A DNA stretch of 64,000 nucleotides from Candidatus Sphingomonas phytovorans (GTDB taxonomy: Bacteria > Pseudomonadota > Alphaproteobacteria > Sphingomonadales > Sphingomonadaceae): positions 2,544,501 through 2,608,500 of the forward strand of contig CP119314.1 in NCBI GenBank assembly GCA_029202385.1, read 5' to 3'. The position numbers were made by a program, and so were the translations under genes. This document shows positions 27,335 to 36,878 of this stretch, one piece after another. Under the pieces are notes generated by a model, which worked only from the letters and a program-made list of their open reading frames with translations, ran no database searches and was not told the origin of the DNA. Numbering within the stretch: position 1 is the first letter of the stretch; every line of letters starts with the position of its first letter.

Positions 27335-28246
27335 ATGGATATTCGGCAGCTGCGTTACTTCACTGTCCTCTGCGAAGAACTTCATTTTCGACGCGCGGCC
27401 GAACGATTGAACATCACGCAGGCGCCGCTCTCCCTGGCGATCCAGTCGCTCGAGCGCGAGCTCGGCGCGCAATTGTTCCACCGGACCCAGCGGCGAGTCT
27501 CGCTGACCGACGTCGGCGCCGCGTTCCGGTCGAATGCCATCGCAGTCCTTGGACAACTCGAACGCGCCGTGGATGATGTCCGCGAGATGGTGCAAGGCGA
27601 GGCCGGGCATCTTCGGATCGGCTTCACCGCCGGCTCTTCCCTGCTTTTCTTCTTTCCCAAGATCGTCCGGACGTTCAGGACCCGCTATCCGCAGGTGAAG
27701 GTGACCCTCCATGAAATCTCGTCGCAGGGGCAGATGACCGCACTTGCCGATCGGGAGATCGACATCGGCTTCATCCGCACGCTCACTGCCCCCAACCGCT
27801 CCGAGATCAGCTTCACTCATCTCGTCGAGGACCCTCTGGTGGTCGCAATGCATGCCGAACATCGGCTCAATCGGGCCGAGACGCTGACGATCGCCGAACT
27901 GCAGGACGAGCCGCTCATCTTCTATCCGCGGAAATCCGGGGTGGGCATCTACGATCAGGTGATCAAGCTCTTCTCGCGCCAGGGCCATATGCCGAACATC
28001 GTTCAGGAGGCGCAGGAATCATCCACGATCATCAGCCTCGCGGCGTCGGGGCTCGGCGTGGCGATCGTTCCCTCGGAACTCCAGTGCATCAAGGTGCCTA
28101 ATATCAGCTTCAGGCCGCTCGCCGATGAAGGGGCGGTCACGCGCCTGCTGCTTGGATGCCGGGCCGGCGAGGAGAGCGCGCTGGTCGCGAACTTCCGCCG
28201 CCTGGCCCAGGCGACGATCGCATCGGCGCACCGCGAAGCGCCCTGA
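27335..28246 (+). CDS. LysR-family transcription regulator
   Basis: 303 residues. N-terminal winged helix FRRAAERLNITQAPLSLAIQSLERELGAQLF, then a two-lobed effector domain beginning GHLRIGFTAGSSLLF. Divergent from the aldolase-amidohydrolase-AAHS operon with 168 bp between the starts, where AT-rich sequence (ATGCTAATTTAATACC, 27290-27305) offers T-N11-A sites. Such regulators usually respond to a pathway intermediate and control the divergent operon. It could also act on the receptor 230 bp downstream. Confidence 0.9.
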   Translation: MDIRQLRYFTVLCEELHFRRAAERLNITQAPLSLAIQSLERELGAQLFHRTQRRVSLTDVGAAFRSNAIAVLGQLERAVDDVREMVQGEAGHLRIGFTAGSSLLFFFPKIVRTFRTRYPQVKVTLHEISSQGQMTALADREIDIGFIRTLTAPNRSEISFTHLVEDPLVVAMHAEHRLNRAETLTIAELQDEPLIFYPRKSGVGIYDQVIKLFSRQGHMPNIVQEAQESSTIISLAASGLGVAIVPSELQCIKVPNISFRPLADEGAVTRLLLGCRAGEESALVANFRRLAQATIASAHREAP

Positions 28247-28474
28247 GCTCCGGGACAAAGCTTGATTGCTTATTTAAAACAATTGGCCCTTCACATTGAA
28301 TTGGCGCAGATCAACCTCCTTCCCCTATCCAGACGAAGACGCCGCCGGGTCAGCCCGTGAATGCCGCTGGTACCGTTGCGACTGCAGGCCAGGCTATCGG
28401 CCCTGATCGCAACGATCCCGCCCATTCCGGACAGACGAAAATCGCAGCGCGCCTGTTCGGGAGAGGAAGTTACG

Positions 28475-30832
28475 ATGCACCAGCTGAAGAGATCATTTTC
28501 ACGTTCGATCGGGAGGTCTGCGCCGATCTTCCTGATTGGCTCCATGATGTCGCCGATCGCGGAAGCCCAGACCGTGAACCCGCCCGAATCCGAGCGGGAA
28601 GAGCAAGGCATCGCCGACATCATCGTCACTGCGGAACGCCGCAAGAGTTCGGTGCAGGATACGCCGATCGCAATCAGCGCCTTTGATGGCGCCAGGCTCG
28701 AAAGCCAGGGCATCGTATCGGTCGAGGGACTGTCGCGCATCGCGCCGAGCCTCCAGATCTATTCCGAACAGATCAACAACGAAGAATATATCATTCGCGG
28801 CATCGGCAAATCCAATGAGGATCTGACGACGGATTCGGGCGTCGCGGTCAACATCAACGATGCCTATATTCCGCAGTCGGGCGAGGCCAACGCAGCGCTT
28901 TTCGATATCGAGCGCGTCGAGGTGCTGCGCGGCCCCCAGGGAACGCTCTACGGCAAGAACGCCGTCGGCGGGGTCATCAATATCATCACGCGCAAACCGA
29001 CCGATCATCTGGACGGCTATGTCCTCGCCGAACTCGGCGGGCTCGGCCGCCGCCAGTTCGAAGCCGCGGTAGGTGCTCCGGTCGTCGAGGACAAGCTGTC
29101 CGCCCGGATCGCCGGTTTCTCGCTCCATACGGATGGCGCATACCGCAATCTCACCACCGGCCGGCGCGCGAACGGCATCGATTCCCAGGCGCTGCGCGGG
29201 TCGGTCCGCTTCACGCCCAACGAGGATTGGGAAATCAATCTGGTGGCCGATTATTCCAAGGTCGACCAGCACGGCGTTCTCAAGAGCATCATCGCCGATG
29301 TGCCCGGAACGCCTCTCATCGTCCGCGACTTCCTCGAGGGCCCCTACCCCACCCAGGAAAAGGATATTCGCAGCGGCAGGAGCGAAACCGAAGGCGAACA
29401 GGGCATTCGCCAATGGGGCGGCGTGCTGAGGGTCGACCGCAAGGCCGATGCCGGAACCATCTCCTTCCTTTCCGCCTATCGCAGCGAACGCAGCTACAAT
29501 GTCGAGGACGTCGATCGCACGGCCGCGCTGCAAAACAACTTCTCGGCAACCCAGAAGACCTGGGCGACGAGCCAGGAGCTGCGTTTCGTCTCCGACGATG
29601 CCGGACCACTCTCGGCAGGTGGCAAGCTCCATTGGTCGGGAGGTCTCTATTGGTTCCACGAGCAGGGCAGGCGCGATCAGCAGATTTTCCTGCACGGCTG
29701 CACACCCGGCAGCCAGCCATGCGATGCCGGCAAACCCGACGATCCCGACGATGGGATCCTGGGGCCTGGCTCGCCCGACTATCAGAACAGCACGACGAGC
29801 TTCCTGCAGCGGGTCAACACCGACAGCTTCGCGGCCTTTGGCGAAATCAAGTATGATATCGCCGACCGGCTGAGCGCGACCGCGGGCCTGCGCTACACCA
29901 GCGAGAACAAGAGCTTCGACCTCGACGCGACCAGCGTCGCGAACGTGCCGGGCGGCGATCCCTTTTCCCTGTTCATGCCTGATGGCGATTTCCGGGCATC
30001 GCGGAGCAAGACCTGGCACAGTCTCACGCCCAAGTTCGTCCTGGAGTTTGCGCCGAACGGCAACATCCACACCTATGCGAGCTATGCGCGCGGCTTCAAG
30101 AGCGGTGGTTTCAACGGCCAGGCGGGAACGGCAGCGGACACCGAAGCCTTCAACCCGGAGGTCGCCGACAATTTCGAGGTTGGCGTCAAGGCTGACCTGC
30201 TCGACCGTCGCCTGCGGCTCAACGCCGCCGCCTTCTACATCAAATTCAATGACCTGCAGGTCTCGGGCGTAAACCAGCAAGGCCTGATCATCACCAACAA
30301 CGCCGCCGACGCGCGCATCAAGGGTTTCGAACTCGAAGGCTGGGCTCAGCCACTGCCGGGCCTGAACATCAACGGCAGCCTCTCGCTGCTCGACGCGACC
30401 TTCAGGAACTATGCGATCGAGGCGTTCGATCCGTCGATCACCGACGGGCCACCCTTCTATATCCTCGACCTCAACGGCAAGCGCCTGCCGAACATTCCCA
30501 GATATACGGCAACGCTCGGTGCGCAATATGAGCACAGGTTCGGCAACGGTTCCAAGGTGAGGATAGGAGCGGACGGGACGTTCAAGGGCAACACCCTGAC
30601 GAACGAGCTGACGCTCCGCGCCAATTCCTACACCGTGGTCGATGCCAGGATCGGCTGGACCTCCGCCAATGGACGCTGGGATTTCAGCGGCTGGATCCGG
30701 AACCTCACCAACGAAGTCTATTATACCGGCGGCGGCGCCATTCCGGACTACAACAAGACGACAACACGGGTTGGCCTGGTGGCCGACCCCAGGACGGCAG
30801 GCGTCACGGTCAAGCTCCTGTTTGGAGAATGA
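28475..30832 (+). CDS. TonB-dependent outer-membrane receptor (785 aa)
   Basis: Start at ATG 28475 (GAGAGGAAG upstream); the frame is open another 38 codons but the signal peptide (RSAPIFLIGSMMSPIAEAQ) begins here. The TonB-box-like ADIIVTAERRKSS is followed by the plug motif VEVLRGPQGTLYGKNAVGG and barrel strands such as YARGFKSGGFNG. The final residues lack the usual C-terminal aromatic strand end (KLLFGE), a small oddity. It is followed by a terminator-like hairpin and then by the EAR-propeller gene, with which it may form a functional unit. Confidence 0.94.
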   Translation: MHQLKRSFSRSIGRSAPIFLIGSMMSPIAEAQTVNPPESEREEQGIADIIVTAERRKSSVQDTPIAISAFDGARLESQGIVSVEGLSRIAPSLQIYSEQINNEEYIIRGIGKSNEDLTTDSGVAVNINDAYIPQSGEANAALFDIERVEVLRGPQGTLYGKNAVGGVINIITRKPTDHLDGYVLAELGGLGRRQFEAAVGAPVVEDKLSARIAGFSLHTDGAYRNLTTGRRANGIDSQALRGSVRFTPNEDWEINLVADYSKVDQHGVLKSIIADVPGTPLIVRDFLEGPYPTQEKDIRSGRSETEGEQGIRQWGGVLRVDRKADAGTISFLSAYRSERSYNVEDVDRTAALQNNFSATQKTWATSQELRFVSDDAGPLSAGGKLHWSGGLYWFHEQGRRDQQIFLHGCTPGSQPCDAGKPDDPDDGILGPGSPDYQNSTTSFLQRVNTDSFAAFGEIKYDIADRLSATAGLRYTSENKSFDLDATSVANVPGGDPFSLFMPDGDFRASRSKTWHSLTPKFVLEFAPNGNIHTYASYARGFKSGGFNGQAGTAADTEAFNPEVADNFEVGVKADLLDRRLRLNAAAFYIKFNDLQVSGVNQQGLIITNNAADARIKGFELEGWAQPLPGLNINGSLSLLDATFRNYAIEAFDPSITDGPPFYILDLNGKRLPNIPRYTATLGAQYEHRFGNGSKVRIGADGTFKGNTLTNELTLRANSYTVVDARIGWTSANGRWDFSGWIRNLTNEVYYTGGGAIPDYNKTTTRVGLVADPRTAGVTVKLLFGE

Positions 30833-30878
30833 TGGCGGGCAGCCGGAAACCACAACCACAACCACAAGCAGGCCCGCA

Positions 30879-30906
30879 GGCGGCTCTGGAGCATTCCGGA
30901 GCCGCC
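30879..30906 (+). terminator. Probable intrinsic terminator after the receptor gene
   Basis: GGCGGCTC and GAGCCGCC form an 8-bp stem extended inward by a wobble pair and GGA/TCC around a GCAT loop. It is followed by the T-rich AGATAGCCTTTCTCCG stretch. It would end or attenuate transcription from the receptor at 28475-30832 before the gene at 31001. Confidence 0.6.
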
Positions 30907-31000
30907 AGATAGCCTTTCTCCGTTCGTCGAACGGGATTGCCGGAAGAAGCCCCGCCGGGTTGATGATCTTTTGAACGAGAGACGAGAAGGAACTGGTTCG

Positions 31001-32128
31001 ATGCAGCAGGACAGCGATTTTCTGGCGGCCGAGGCAAAGATCCTCGCGGTCCACCAGCGGCTCGCCACGTCGGGCGCGCGGTGCGCGCACATCTTCACGC
31101 TTGGAGACACAGTGAACCTTGTCGTGCCTCAGCTCGCCGAGGATATCCCGGGCCAGGCTCCGCACATGAATGCCGGCAATTCCGACGTGGACGCGATCCT
31201 CTACCGCTGGAATGACGGACGCTTCGTCGAACATGGGCGCCTTCCCAGCCCGGGCGGCGAGGACGCGCTTTGCTTCAACAACGGCGAGGGCACCTATCTC
31301 GCCTTTGCCAATCTGCGCACTGGAAGCGGGCCCTATCAGCCGAACACGACCTCACTGATCTATCGGGAGGTCGACGGGGAGTGGACGCTTGACGAGACGG
31401 TACCGACCTTCGCGGCAAAACAGTGGCATCATTTCTCGCTCGACGGCCGGGAATTCCTCGCGCTGGCACAGGGCCTCACCCTTCCCCACCTGTCGCCCGA
31501 GGGGCACGGCCGATCGGTCCTGTTCGAACGGATCAACGGCAAATGGATCGAGTTCCAGGTCCTGGGTGGGCGCTGGGGATATAATTGGTGCGACTTCGAG
31601 ATCGATGGTCACCACTTCCTCGCCTATGCGGATCATATCTCACCGAGTCTCATTTACCGCTGGGACGGGGCATCCTTCGTGCCCTACCAGTCCTTCGCCG
31701 AACAAACGGGGCGATCCTTTCTCCATTTCAGGCGTGACGGTTCCGACTGGCTCGCCTTTGCCGCGATTGGCGGCGTATCGACGCTCTATCGCTGGAACGG
31801 TGAATTGTTCGTCGCCCACCAGTCGCTCGGCGGCGCGGGAGGCCGCGAATTCGAACTGATCGACAGCGACCACGGCCTCTTCCTCGTGAGAATATGCTTC
31901 ATCGAAGGCACCCCTGCCGATCCCAAGACGACACTCACATCGCAGCTGTTCAAATGGGCCGACGGAAAATTCGAGCTGATCGAGGAATTTCCGACCTTCG
32001 GCGGCACCGATGCAAGTCATTTCCGGGCGGATGGAAGAGACTATCTGGTGGTCTCCGACAGCCTGACACCCGATGTCCGATACCGGCAGGACATGGTGAT
32101 CTACGAACTGTCGCTGGACCGGGCCTGA
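31001..32128 (+). CDS. Seven-unit EAR/EPTP-repeat beta-propeller protein (375 aa)
   Basis: Start at ATG 31001 with AAGGA nine bases upstream. Seven tandem units of about 44 residues recur, each with a Trp/His-Phe core, a hydrophobic FLA(Y/F/V)A strand and an IYRW-G--F strand: examples are HHFLAYADHISPSLIYRWDG and DWLAFAAIGGVSTLYRWNG. This is the epilepsy-associated repeat (EAR/EPTP) pattern known from LGI1 and TSPEAR, where seven repeats make a beta-propeller for protein-protein binding. It has no signal peptide that I can see. It sits 22 nt before an unrecognised gene, both between two TonB receptors. Role unknown; a binding scaffold is inferred. Confidence 0.72.
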   Translation: MQQDSDFLAAEAKILAVHQRLATSGARCAHIFTLGDTVNLVVPQLAEDIPGQAPHMNAGNSDVDAILYRWNDGRFVEHGRLPSPGGEDALCFNNGEGTYLAFANLRTGSGPYQPNTTSLIYREVDGEWTLDETVPTFAAKQWHHFSLDGREFLALAQGLTLPHLSPEGHGRSVLFERINGKWIEFQVLGGRWGYNWCDFEIDGHHFLAYADHISPSLIYRWDGASFVPYQSFAEQTGRSFLHFRRDGSDWLAFAAIGGVSTLYRWNGELFVAHQSLGGAGGREFELIDSDHGLFLVRICFIEGTPADPKTTLTSQLFKWADGKFELIEEFPTFGGTDASHFRADGRDYLVVSDSLTPDVRYRQDMVIYELSLDRA

Positions 32129-32149
32129 GCGAGAATAGGGGACGAGACG

Positions 32150-33316
32150 ATGCGTTACGAAACCGACCCTGAATTCAAGAAACTTTACGAGCTCTTCACC
32201 TCGACCCAGGACAGCATCGGGACTCACCTTCAGCGACAACTCGGGGCGGTCAACGCCGACGATCCCCTCCTCGTCGCGACGGGAAGCGACCTGGTATTCT
32301 TTCCCGGATCCGGCCGGCCTCCGGTGACGGAAAGCTTTCGCCTGTCGACGCGGGGCTTCTTCGAGCTCACCGGCGTCTCGCACCTTGGTATCGCCATTCC
32401 CTATCTCGCCCGGCTCCGGGAGACGGGGTGTGACGGGTGGGAACGCGATGCACGCGACCTCATTGCCCAGTGCCGCACCACAAGGGCCGCCAATAGCGGG
32501 GCTTACTGGCGCGACACGGTCGCGGTCGAGGCCTGGTCGGGCCTCGAAGACAAGATCTCTGATCTCGTTGACTATACCTGCGCGACCACCGCCGACTATC
32601 TCGAAAAGGCGCTCGCAGATCCGGCGCTTTTCGATTTCGAGTATCTGCAGGCGAACCTGCTCGAGGGCGATGGCCCGGATGCCCTGCCCGTGCCGTTCAA
32701 CGACATGATGGCGGCCACCTTTGCCCTTGTCTTTCTCGATACGGGGTACCGGATCATAAATTGGCTGCACGCGCAGGATATTCGCTGGGACCGCCTCATG
32801 GTGATGATCAGCGGGCGTGCCGGCCGGCCCACCGCCGGGGTCACCTGGCAGACGAACAGCATGTGCCACCTGCTCTATCAGACGTCGGCACGAAAACTCG
32901 ATCCCGAGCGGCTGCTGATCGCGCCGCACGCCCCAAGCCTTGCCCTGAGCGAGCTCACCGGTCCGGAAGCGTGCGCGCGGATCGAGGCCGATTACCGGCA
33001 GATCTGGTACAGTTCCCGCTCCTCCGTCGAGATGAGCCGCCTGATGTGGCCGGATTATCCAGCGTACAAAAAACCGGTCGAGGCGCCCCCGGTCGTTGAC
33101 CCCGAGACGCGGATCGTTTCCGAAATCCCGATGGTCAGATCGGTCAATGACCGGCGCGCGATCGTGACCCGGCTGCGCTATGTCATGGAGGACCCAGCGC
33201 AGCAGATCGCGATGGCGGGATCGCAGTTCATGATCGACCAGTTGTGCGCCAACGGCAACAGGCCCGACCTGGTCGAGATTCCAGGCTTTACCCACATTTC
33301 ATACCCGAAAGTCTGA
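32150..33316 (+). CDS. Unrecognised protein, 388 aa, paired with the EAR-propeller gene
   Basis: I do not recognise this family. The sequence is soluble, acidic and mixed alpha/beta, without a signal peptide or transmembrane helix. Conserved-looking stretches include GSDLVFFPGSGRPPV, FFELTGVSHLGIAIPYL, RTTRAANSGAYW and RAGRPTAGVTWQTN. It has several Trp and Cys residues but no catalytic motif that I can name. It starts 22 nt after the EAR-propeller stop, strongly suggesting translation from the same message. The pairing suggests an enzyme and its binding partner, but that is only inference. Confidence 0.8.
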   Translation: MRYETDPEFKKLYELFTSTQDSIGTHLQRQLGAVNADDPLLVATGSDLVFFPGSGRPPVTESFRLSTRGFFELTGVSHLGIAIPYLARLRETGCDGWERDARDLIAQCRTTRAANSGAYWRDTVAVEAWSGLEDKISDLVDYTCATTADYLEKALADPALFDFEYLQANLLEGDGPDALPVPFNDMMAATFALVFLDTGYRIINWLHAQDIRWDRLMVMISGRAGRPTAGVTWQTNSMCHLLYQTSARKLDPERLLIAPHAPSLALSELTGPEACARIEADYRQIWYSSRSSVEMSRLMWPDYPAYKKPVEAPPVVDPETRIVSEIPMVRSVNDRRAIVTRLRYVMEDPAQQIAMAGSQFMIDQLCANGNRPDLVEIPGFTHISYPKV

Positions 33317-33322
33317 TGCGCG

Positions 33323-33353
33323 GCGGTGTCGGCGGCCTTGTGCCCGACACCGC
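33323..33353 (+). terminator. Stem-loop after the 388-aa gene, possible terminator
   Basis: GCGGTGTCGG (33323-33332) and CCGACACCGC (33344-33353) are a perfect 10-bp inverted repeat with an 11-base loop, starting seven bases after the stop. No T-run follows, so it may be a processing or factor-dependent terminator rather than a simple intrinsic one. Confidence 0.45.
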
Positions 33354-33428
33354 TGGCTGATCGGTCACCAAGCGATTCCAGTGCCGGATTCGGACACGTC
33401 CCCCCCGGGACGGCAGGCATCTGATATT

Positions 33429-33440
33429 TGACATATGTCA
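33429..33440. promoter_or_regulatory. Palindromic operator-like site upstream of receptor gene
   Basis: TGACATATGTCA is a perfect 12-bp palindrome 78 bp before the receptor start (33518), next to further TGACA(T/C) half-sites (33460) and an AT-rich segment. A related TGAC-N5-GTCA dyad sits at 38045-38057 in front of the TetR gene. The combination suggests that TetR binds both. Confidence 0.45.
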
Positions 33441-33517
33441 TATTGACGATTATCCATTATGACATTACTCCATTATATAAATCGAGCCGCAATGGCGGCC
33501 TTAGAGGGAGAGAGACC

Positions 33518-35686
33518 ATGAAGAAGGCCTGGCTGGCGGTATCGACAGCGTGGATATGCCTGGTGCCTTGCGAGGCGATCGCACAGGATGCGCCGAGCAC
33601 CGACGCGGCGCCCGACATCATCGTGACGGCGCAACGCCGGGCCGAGCGCCTTCAGGACGTGCCGATCGCGATCACAGCATTGTCGGCCGAGCAGTTGGCA
33701 GCATCGGGCGTGTCGGACGTCACCAAGCTCAACACGATCACGCCGGGTCTCTATATCCAGGCTTCGACCGGCTTCGTGTCGCCGCACATTCGCGGCATCG
33801 GCACCTCGGCGGGCGGCGCTGGACTGGAGAATTCCGTCGCCGTGTATATCGACGGCGTCTACATGGCGTCGCAGCCGGGCTCGCTGCTTTCCCTCAACAA
33901 CGTTGCCCGGATCGAAGTGCTGAAGGGCCCGCAGGGAACCCTGTTCGGGCGCAACGCGACGGGCGGCCTCATCCAGATCGTCACGCAGGATCCAACCCAG
34001 GATTTCACCGCGAAGATGACCGCCGGCTACGGCAATTACGATACCTTCACGGGCAGCGCCTATGTCGCCGGCGGCATCGCGCCGAATCTGGCTGCGGATA
34101 TTGCCGGGCAGGTGACGACCCAGGGCAAGGGCTACGGCATCAACGTCGCGACCGGCAACGATGTCTATCGCACCAAGCTCGACCTCGCGCTCCGCTCGAA
34201 ATGGGTGTTCACGCCGACCGACGCGACGACGATCAAGCTTTCGCTCGATTACGAGCGCCGGATCGGCAACACCTCGATCAGTTCGAAGGAAGCGCCCGGA
34301 CTGGTCCCGGTGTTCGGCCCCGCGTACAATATCCGCACCTGGGACATCAACGCCGACTATGACCCCTATCAGCGCCTGAACGGCGGTGGCGCGAGCCTCG
34401 ACATCCAGCAGGATCTGGGCGGAGTCCAGCTTCAGTCGATCACTGCCTATCGCAAGTCCGAATACACGATCGGGTTCGATACCGACCTGACGCCGACCCC
34501 GGCCCAGACGCTGACGATCTCGGTCCTCAAGGACCGACAGATCAGCCAGGAACTGAAGCTCCAGTCAGAGGCCGGATCGAAAATCCAGTGGGTCGTGGGC
34601 GCCTTCTACTTCAACGCCGATGCCGAGCTCGACCCGAACGTCCTGAGACTTGGCGGCCCGGCGATCCCGCCTCCCCCGGCACCGCCGATCACCGGGATTT
34701 CCAACTATGCCAAGCTCACCACCCGCGCCTGGGCGGGCTATGGACAGGTGACCGTGCCGCTTGGCGACAGGACCAAGCTGACCGGCGGCTTCCGCTACAG
34801 CACCGAACGCCGGTCGATCTTCTCGACGACGGCGGCAACGCTGATCAACGGCGTCGTCATCAACCCGTTCGGGCCCAACACGTCACAGCATGTGACCTTC
34901 TCCGCGCCGACATGGCGGGTGTCGCTCGACCACAAGCTCGACGACAACAATATGATCTACGCGTCATACAATCGCGGCTTCAAGAGCGGCGGCTACAATG
35001 CCCGGAACGCCGCAGCACCGGCGTTCGCGCAGGAACAGCTCGATGCCTATGAAGTGGGCATCAAGTCCGACCTGTTCGACCGCCTGCTCCGGGTGAATGC
35101 CGCGGCATTCTACTACAAATACCGCAACATCCAGGTGAGCCGGTTCGAGCTCAACAACATCTTCATCTACAATGGCGCCGGCGCGGAAATCTACGGCGTC
35201 GACCTCGATCTCCAGTTGCGTCCGGCCAAGGGGCTGACCATCGACGGTGGCGTCAGCGTCCTCCACGATCGCTTCACCAGCTTCCCGAACGCCGATCGCT
35301 ACACCCCCAATCCGTTGGGCGGATCGATCCGGTCGACGGTATCGGCCGAGGGCAACCGGCTTCCGATCACGCCGGACGCGACAGTCAACCTCAACGTCCA
35401 TTATGTGCGCGAGACGAAGGCGGGCATCTGGTCCTTCGATCTGGGCGGCTACTATAACAGCGGCTTCTTCGGCCAGCCCGACAATGTGCTCGAGCAGAAA
35501 GCCTATGCGCTGCTCGACGGATCGATCGGCTGGAAAATGCCGGACAAGCGGTACGGCATCAGGGTCTGGGGCAAGAACCTGACCAACAAACCGGTCACCA
35601 CCGCACTCGGCCAGTCCGACACGTCAGCCATCGTCCAGTACGACGCGCCGCGCACCTACGGGATCACGCTGAGCGCCGACTTCTGA
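33518..35686 (+). CDS. TonB-dependent outer-membrane receptor (722 aa)
   Basis: Start at ATG 33518 with AGAGGGAGAG upstream; 30 earlier codons are open but not preceded by a ribosome site. Signal peptide KKAWLAVSTAWICLVPCEAIAQ; DIIVTAQRRAERLQDVPIA precedes a plug with IEVLKGPQGTLFGRNATGG; barrel with YNRGFKSGGYNA; ends in YGITLSADF as expected. Close in wording to the receptor at 1-2186, so both probably bind related ligands. An operator-like palindrome upstream suggests TetR control. It precedes the frameshifted esterase. Confidence 0.95.
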   Translation: MKKAWLAVSTAWICLVPCEAIAQDAPSTDAAPDIIVTAQRRAERLQDVPIAITALSAEQLAASGVSDVTKLNTITPGLYIQASTGFVSPHIRGIGTSAGGAGLENSVAVYIDGVYMASQPGSLLSLNNVARIEVLKGPQGTLFGRNATGGLIQIVTQDPTQDFTAKMTAGYGNYDTFTGSAYVAGGIAPNLAADIAGQVTTQGKGYGINVATGNDVYRTKLDLALRSKWVFTPTDATTIKLSLDYERRIGNTSISSKEAPGLVPVFGPAYNIRTWDINADYDPYQRLNGGGASLDIQQDLGGVQLQSITAYRKSEYTIGFDTDLTPTPAQTLTISVLKDRQISQELKLQSEAGSKIQWVVGAFYFNADAELDPNVLRLGGPAIPPPPAPPITGISNYAKLTTRAWAGYGQVTVPLGDRTKLTGGFRYSTERRSIFSTTAATLINGVVINPFGPNTSQHVTFSAPTWRVSLDHKLDDNNMIYASYNRGFKSGGYNARNAAAPAFAQEQLDAYEVGIKSDLFDRLLRVNAAAFYYKYRNIQVSRFELNNIFIYNGAGAEIYGVDLDLQLRPAKGLTIDGGVSVLHDRFTSFPNADRYTPNPLGGSIRSTVSAEGNRLPITPDATVNLNVHYVRETKAGIWSFDLGGYYNSGFFGQPDNVLEQKAYALLDGSIGWKMPDKRYGIRVWGKNLTNKPVTTALGQSDTSAIVQYDAPRTYGITLSADF

Positions 35687-35776
35687 CCAGTTGAGGCTTT
35701 CATGATCGGCACGACCGATACCCGCGACACCCTGGCGATCAGATCGAACCCCGCCGAGCGAACATTGGAGATTTTC

Positions 35777-36878
35777 ATGAACCGATACAGAAAGAGGTTG
35801 ATCGTGGCAGGCAGCCTGGCCGCTTTTGCGATGGGGAGTGCAACCGTGGCGGATGCGAAGGAAGCCCAGCCCGCGGGTGGCCCGTCCGGCACCCAGTGCC
35901 CGGCGACACCGCCTCCGCCAGGCATGCCGAGTATGCCGCCCATTCCGATGGCGACAAGCGTCAAGCCAAGCGATGTGAGCACCAGTACCGTGATCAAGCC
36001 CGACCCGGCCGATCAGATCGAGTGCGGCCACATCGCGTTGAAGACGGTATCCAACGTCGCCTTCGCCCACATCCCCGGTCCGGGCGGCCAGGCGCGCGAT
36101 CTCGCCCTGGATATTCTCTCCCCTTCCGCACCCGGCAAATATCCGCTGGTCATCTACGTTACTGGCGGCGGCTTCGTCATCGCCCCCAAGGAGAACGGGC
36201 TGAACCTGCGCACCTTCGTGGCCGAGAATGGCTTCGTGGTCGCCAGCATTCAGTATCGGACGGCCATGGACGGCGCGACCTTCCGCGACGGCGGTCGCCG
36301 ACGTAAAGTCAGCGATCAGATTCCTGCGCGCCCACGCCGCCGACTATGGCATCGATCCTTCGCGCGTGGCGGTCTGGGGTGAATCGGCGGGTGGCTATCT
36401 CGCCGCCATGGTCGGCGTGACGAACGGGGTGAAGGACTTCGATCGTGGCGACAATCTCGACCAGAGCAGCGCCGTCCAGGCCGTTGTCGACAAGTTCGGC
36501 ACGTCGGACACGGTGCATGTGGCGGAGGATTTCAATCCCGAGATGGCAGGCTTCGTTGCGCCCGGATCGCCGATCGCACGCTATCTTGCCGAGGGTGGTA
36601 CGGCCTTTCCCCCCGCTTCCAATCCCCTCACCTATATCGACCGGTCTGATCCGCCGTTTCTGATCTTCCATGGCAACCAGGACCGGATTGTGTCGCCGAG
36701 CCAGACACTGAGGCTGCACAATGCTTTACGCGCCGCCGGCGTCCCGAGCACGCGCTATATCCTGGATGGGGCCGGCCATGGCGATCTCGCCTTCGTCGGT
36801 GATCCAATGGCCGGCCTTCCCTGGTCGTCGAAGGAAACCATGAATATCATCGTCCACTTCCTGCATGATCCGAAGTGA
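35777..36878 (+). pseudogene. Alpha/beta hydrolase (secreted esterase) broken by a +1 frameshift
   Basis: The first part (35777 to about 36290) has a signal peptide ending near VADAKEA and strands VIYVTGGGFVIAPKENG and VASIQYRTAM. The second part is in another frame from about 36291 and supplies the catalytic GESAGG, the aspartate of HGNQDRI and the histidine of GAGHGD. Deleting the G at 36290 restores AVADVKSAIRFLRAHAADYG in one frame. The likely intact enzyme would be a 367-residue BD-FAE/xylan-esterase-like periplasmic hydrolase. Whether this is a true mutation or a read error cannot be told here. Start ATG 35777 has TTGGAG upstream. Confidence 0.8.

Noticed and set aside
30849..30869. CCACAA tandem stretch after the receptor gene
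   Set aside because: Only about three short units; too brief to call a repeat array and adjacent to the terminator hairpin.
28499..31234. A 911-codon minus-strand open frame opposite the TonB receptor and EAR gene
   Set aside because: Low-complexity basic/acidic sequence with no family signal and no ribosome site; the plus-strand receptor explains the region fully.
31640..33295. A 551-codon minus-strand frame opposite the EAR and 388-aa genes
   Set aside because: No start signal or domain; the forward genes have matched ribosome sites and a repeat pattern.
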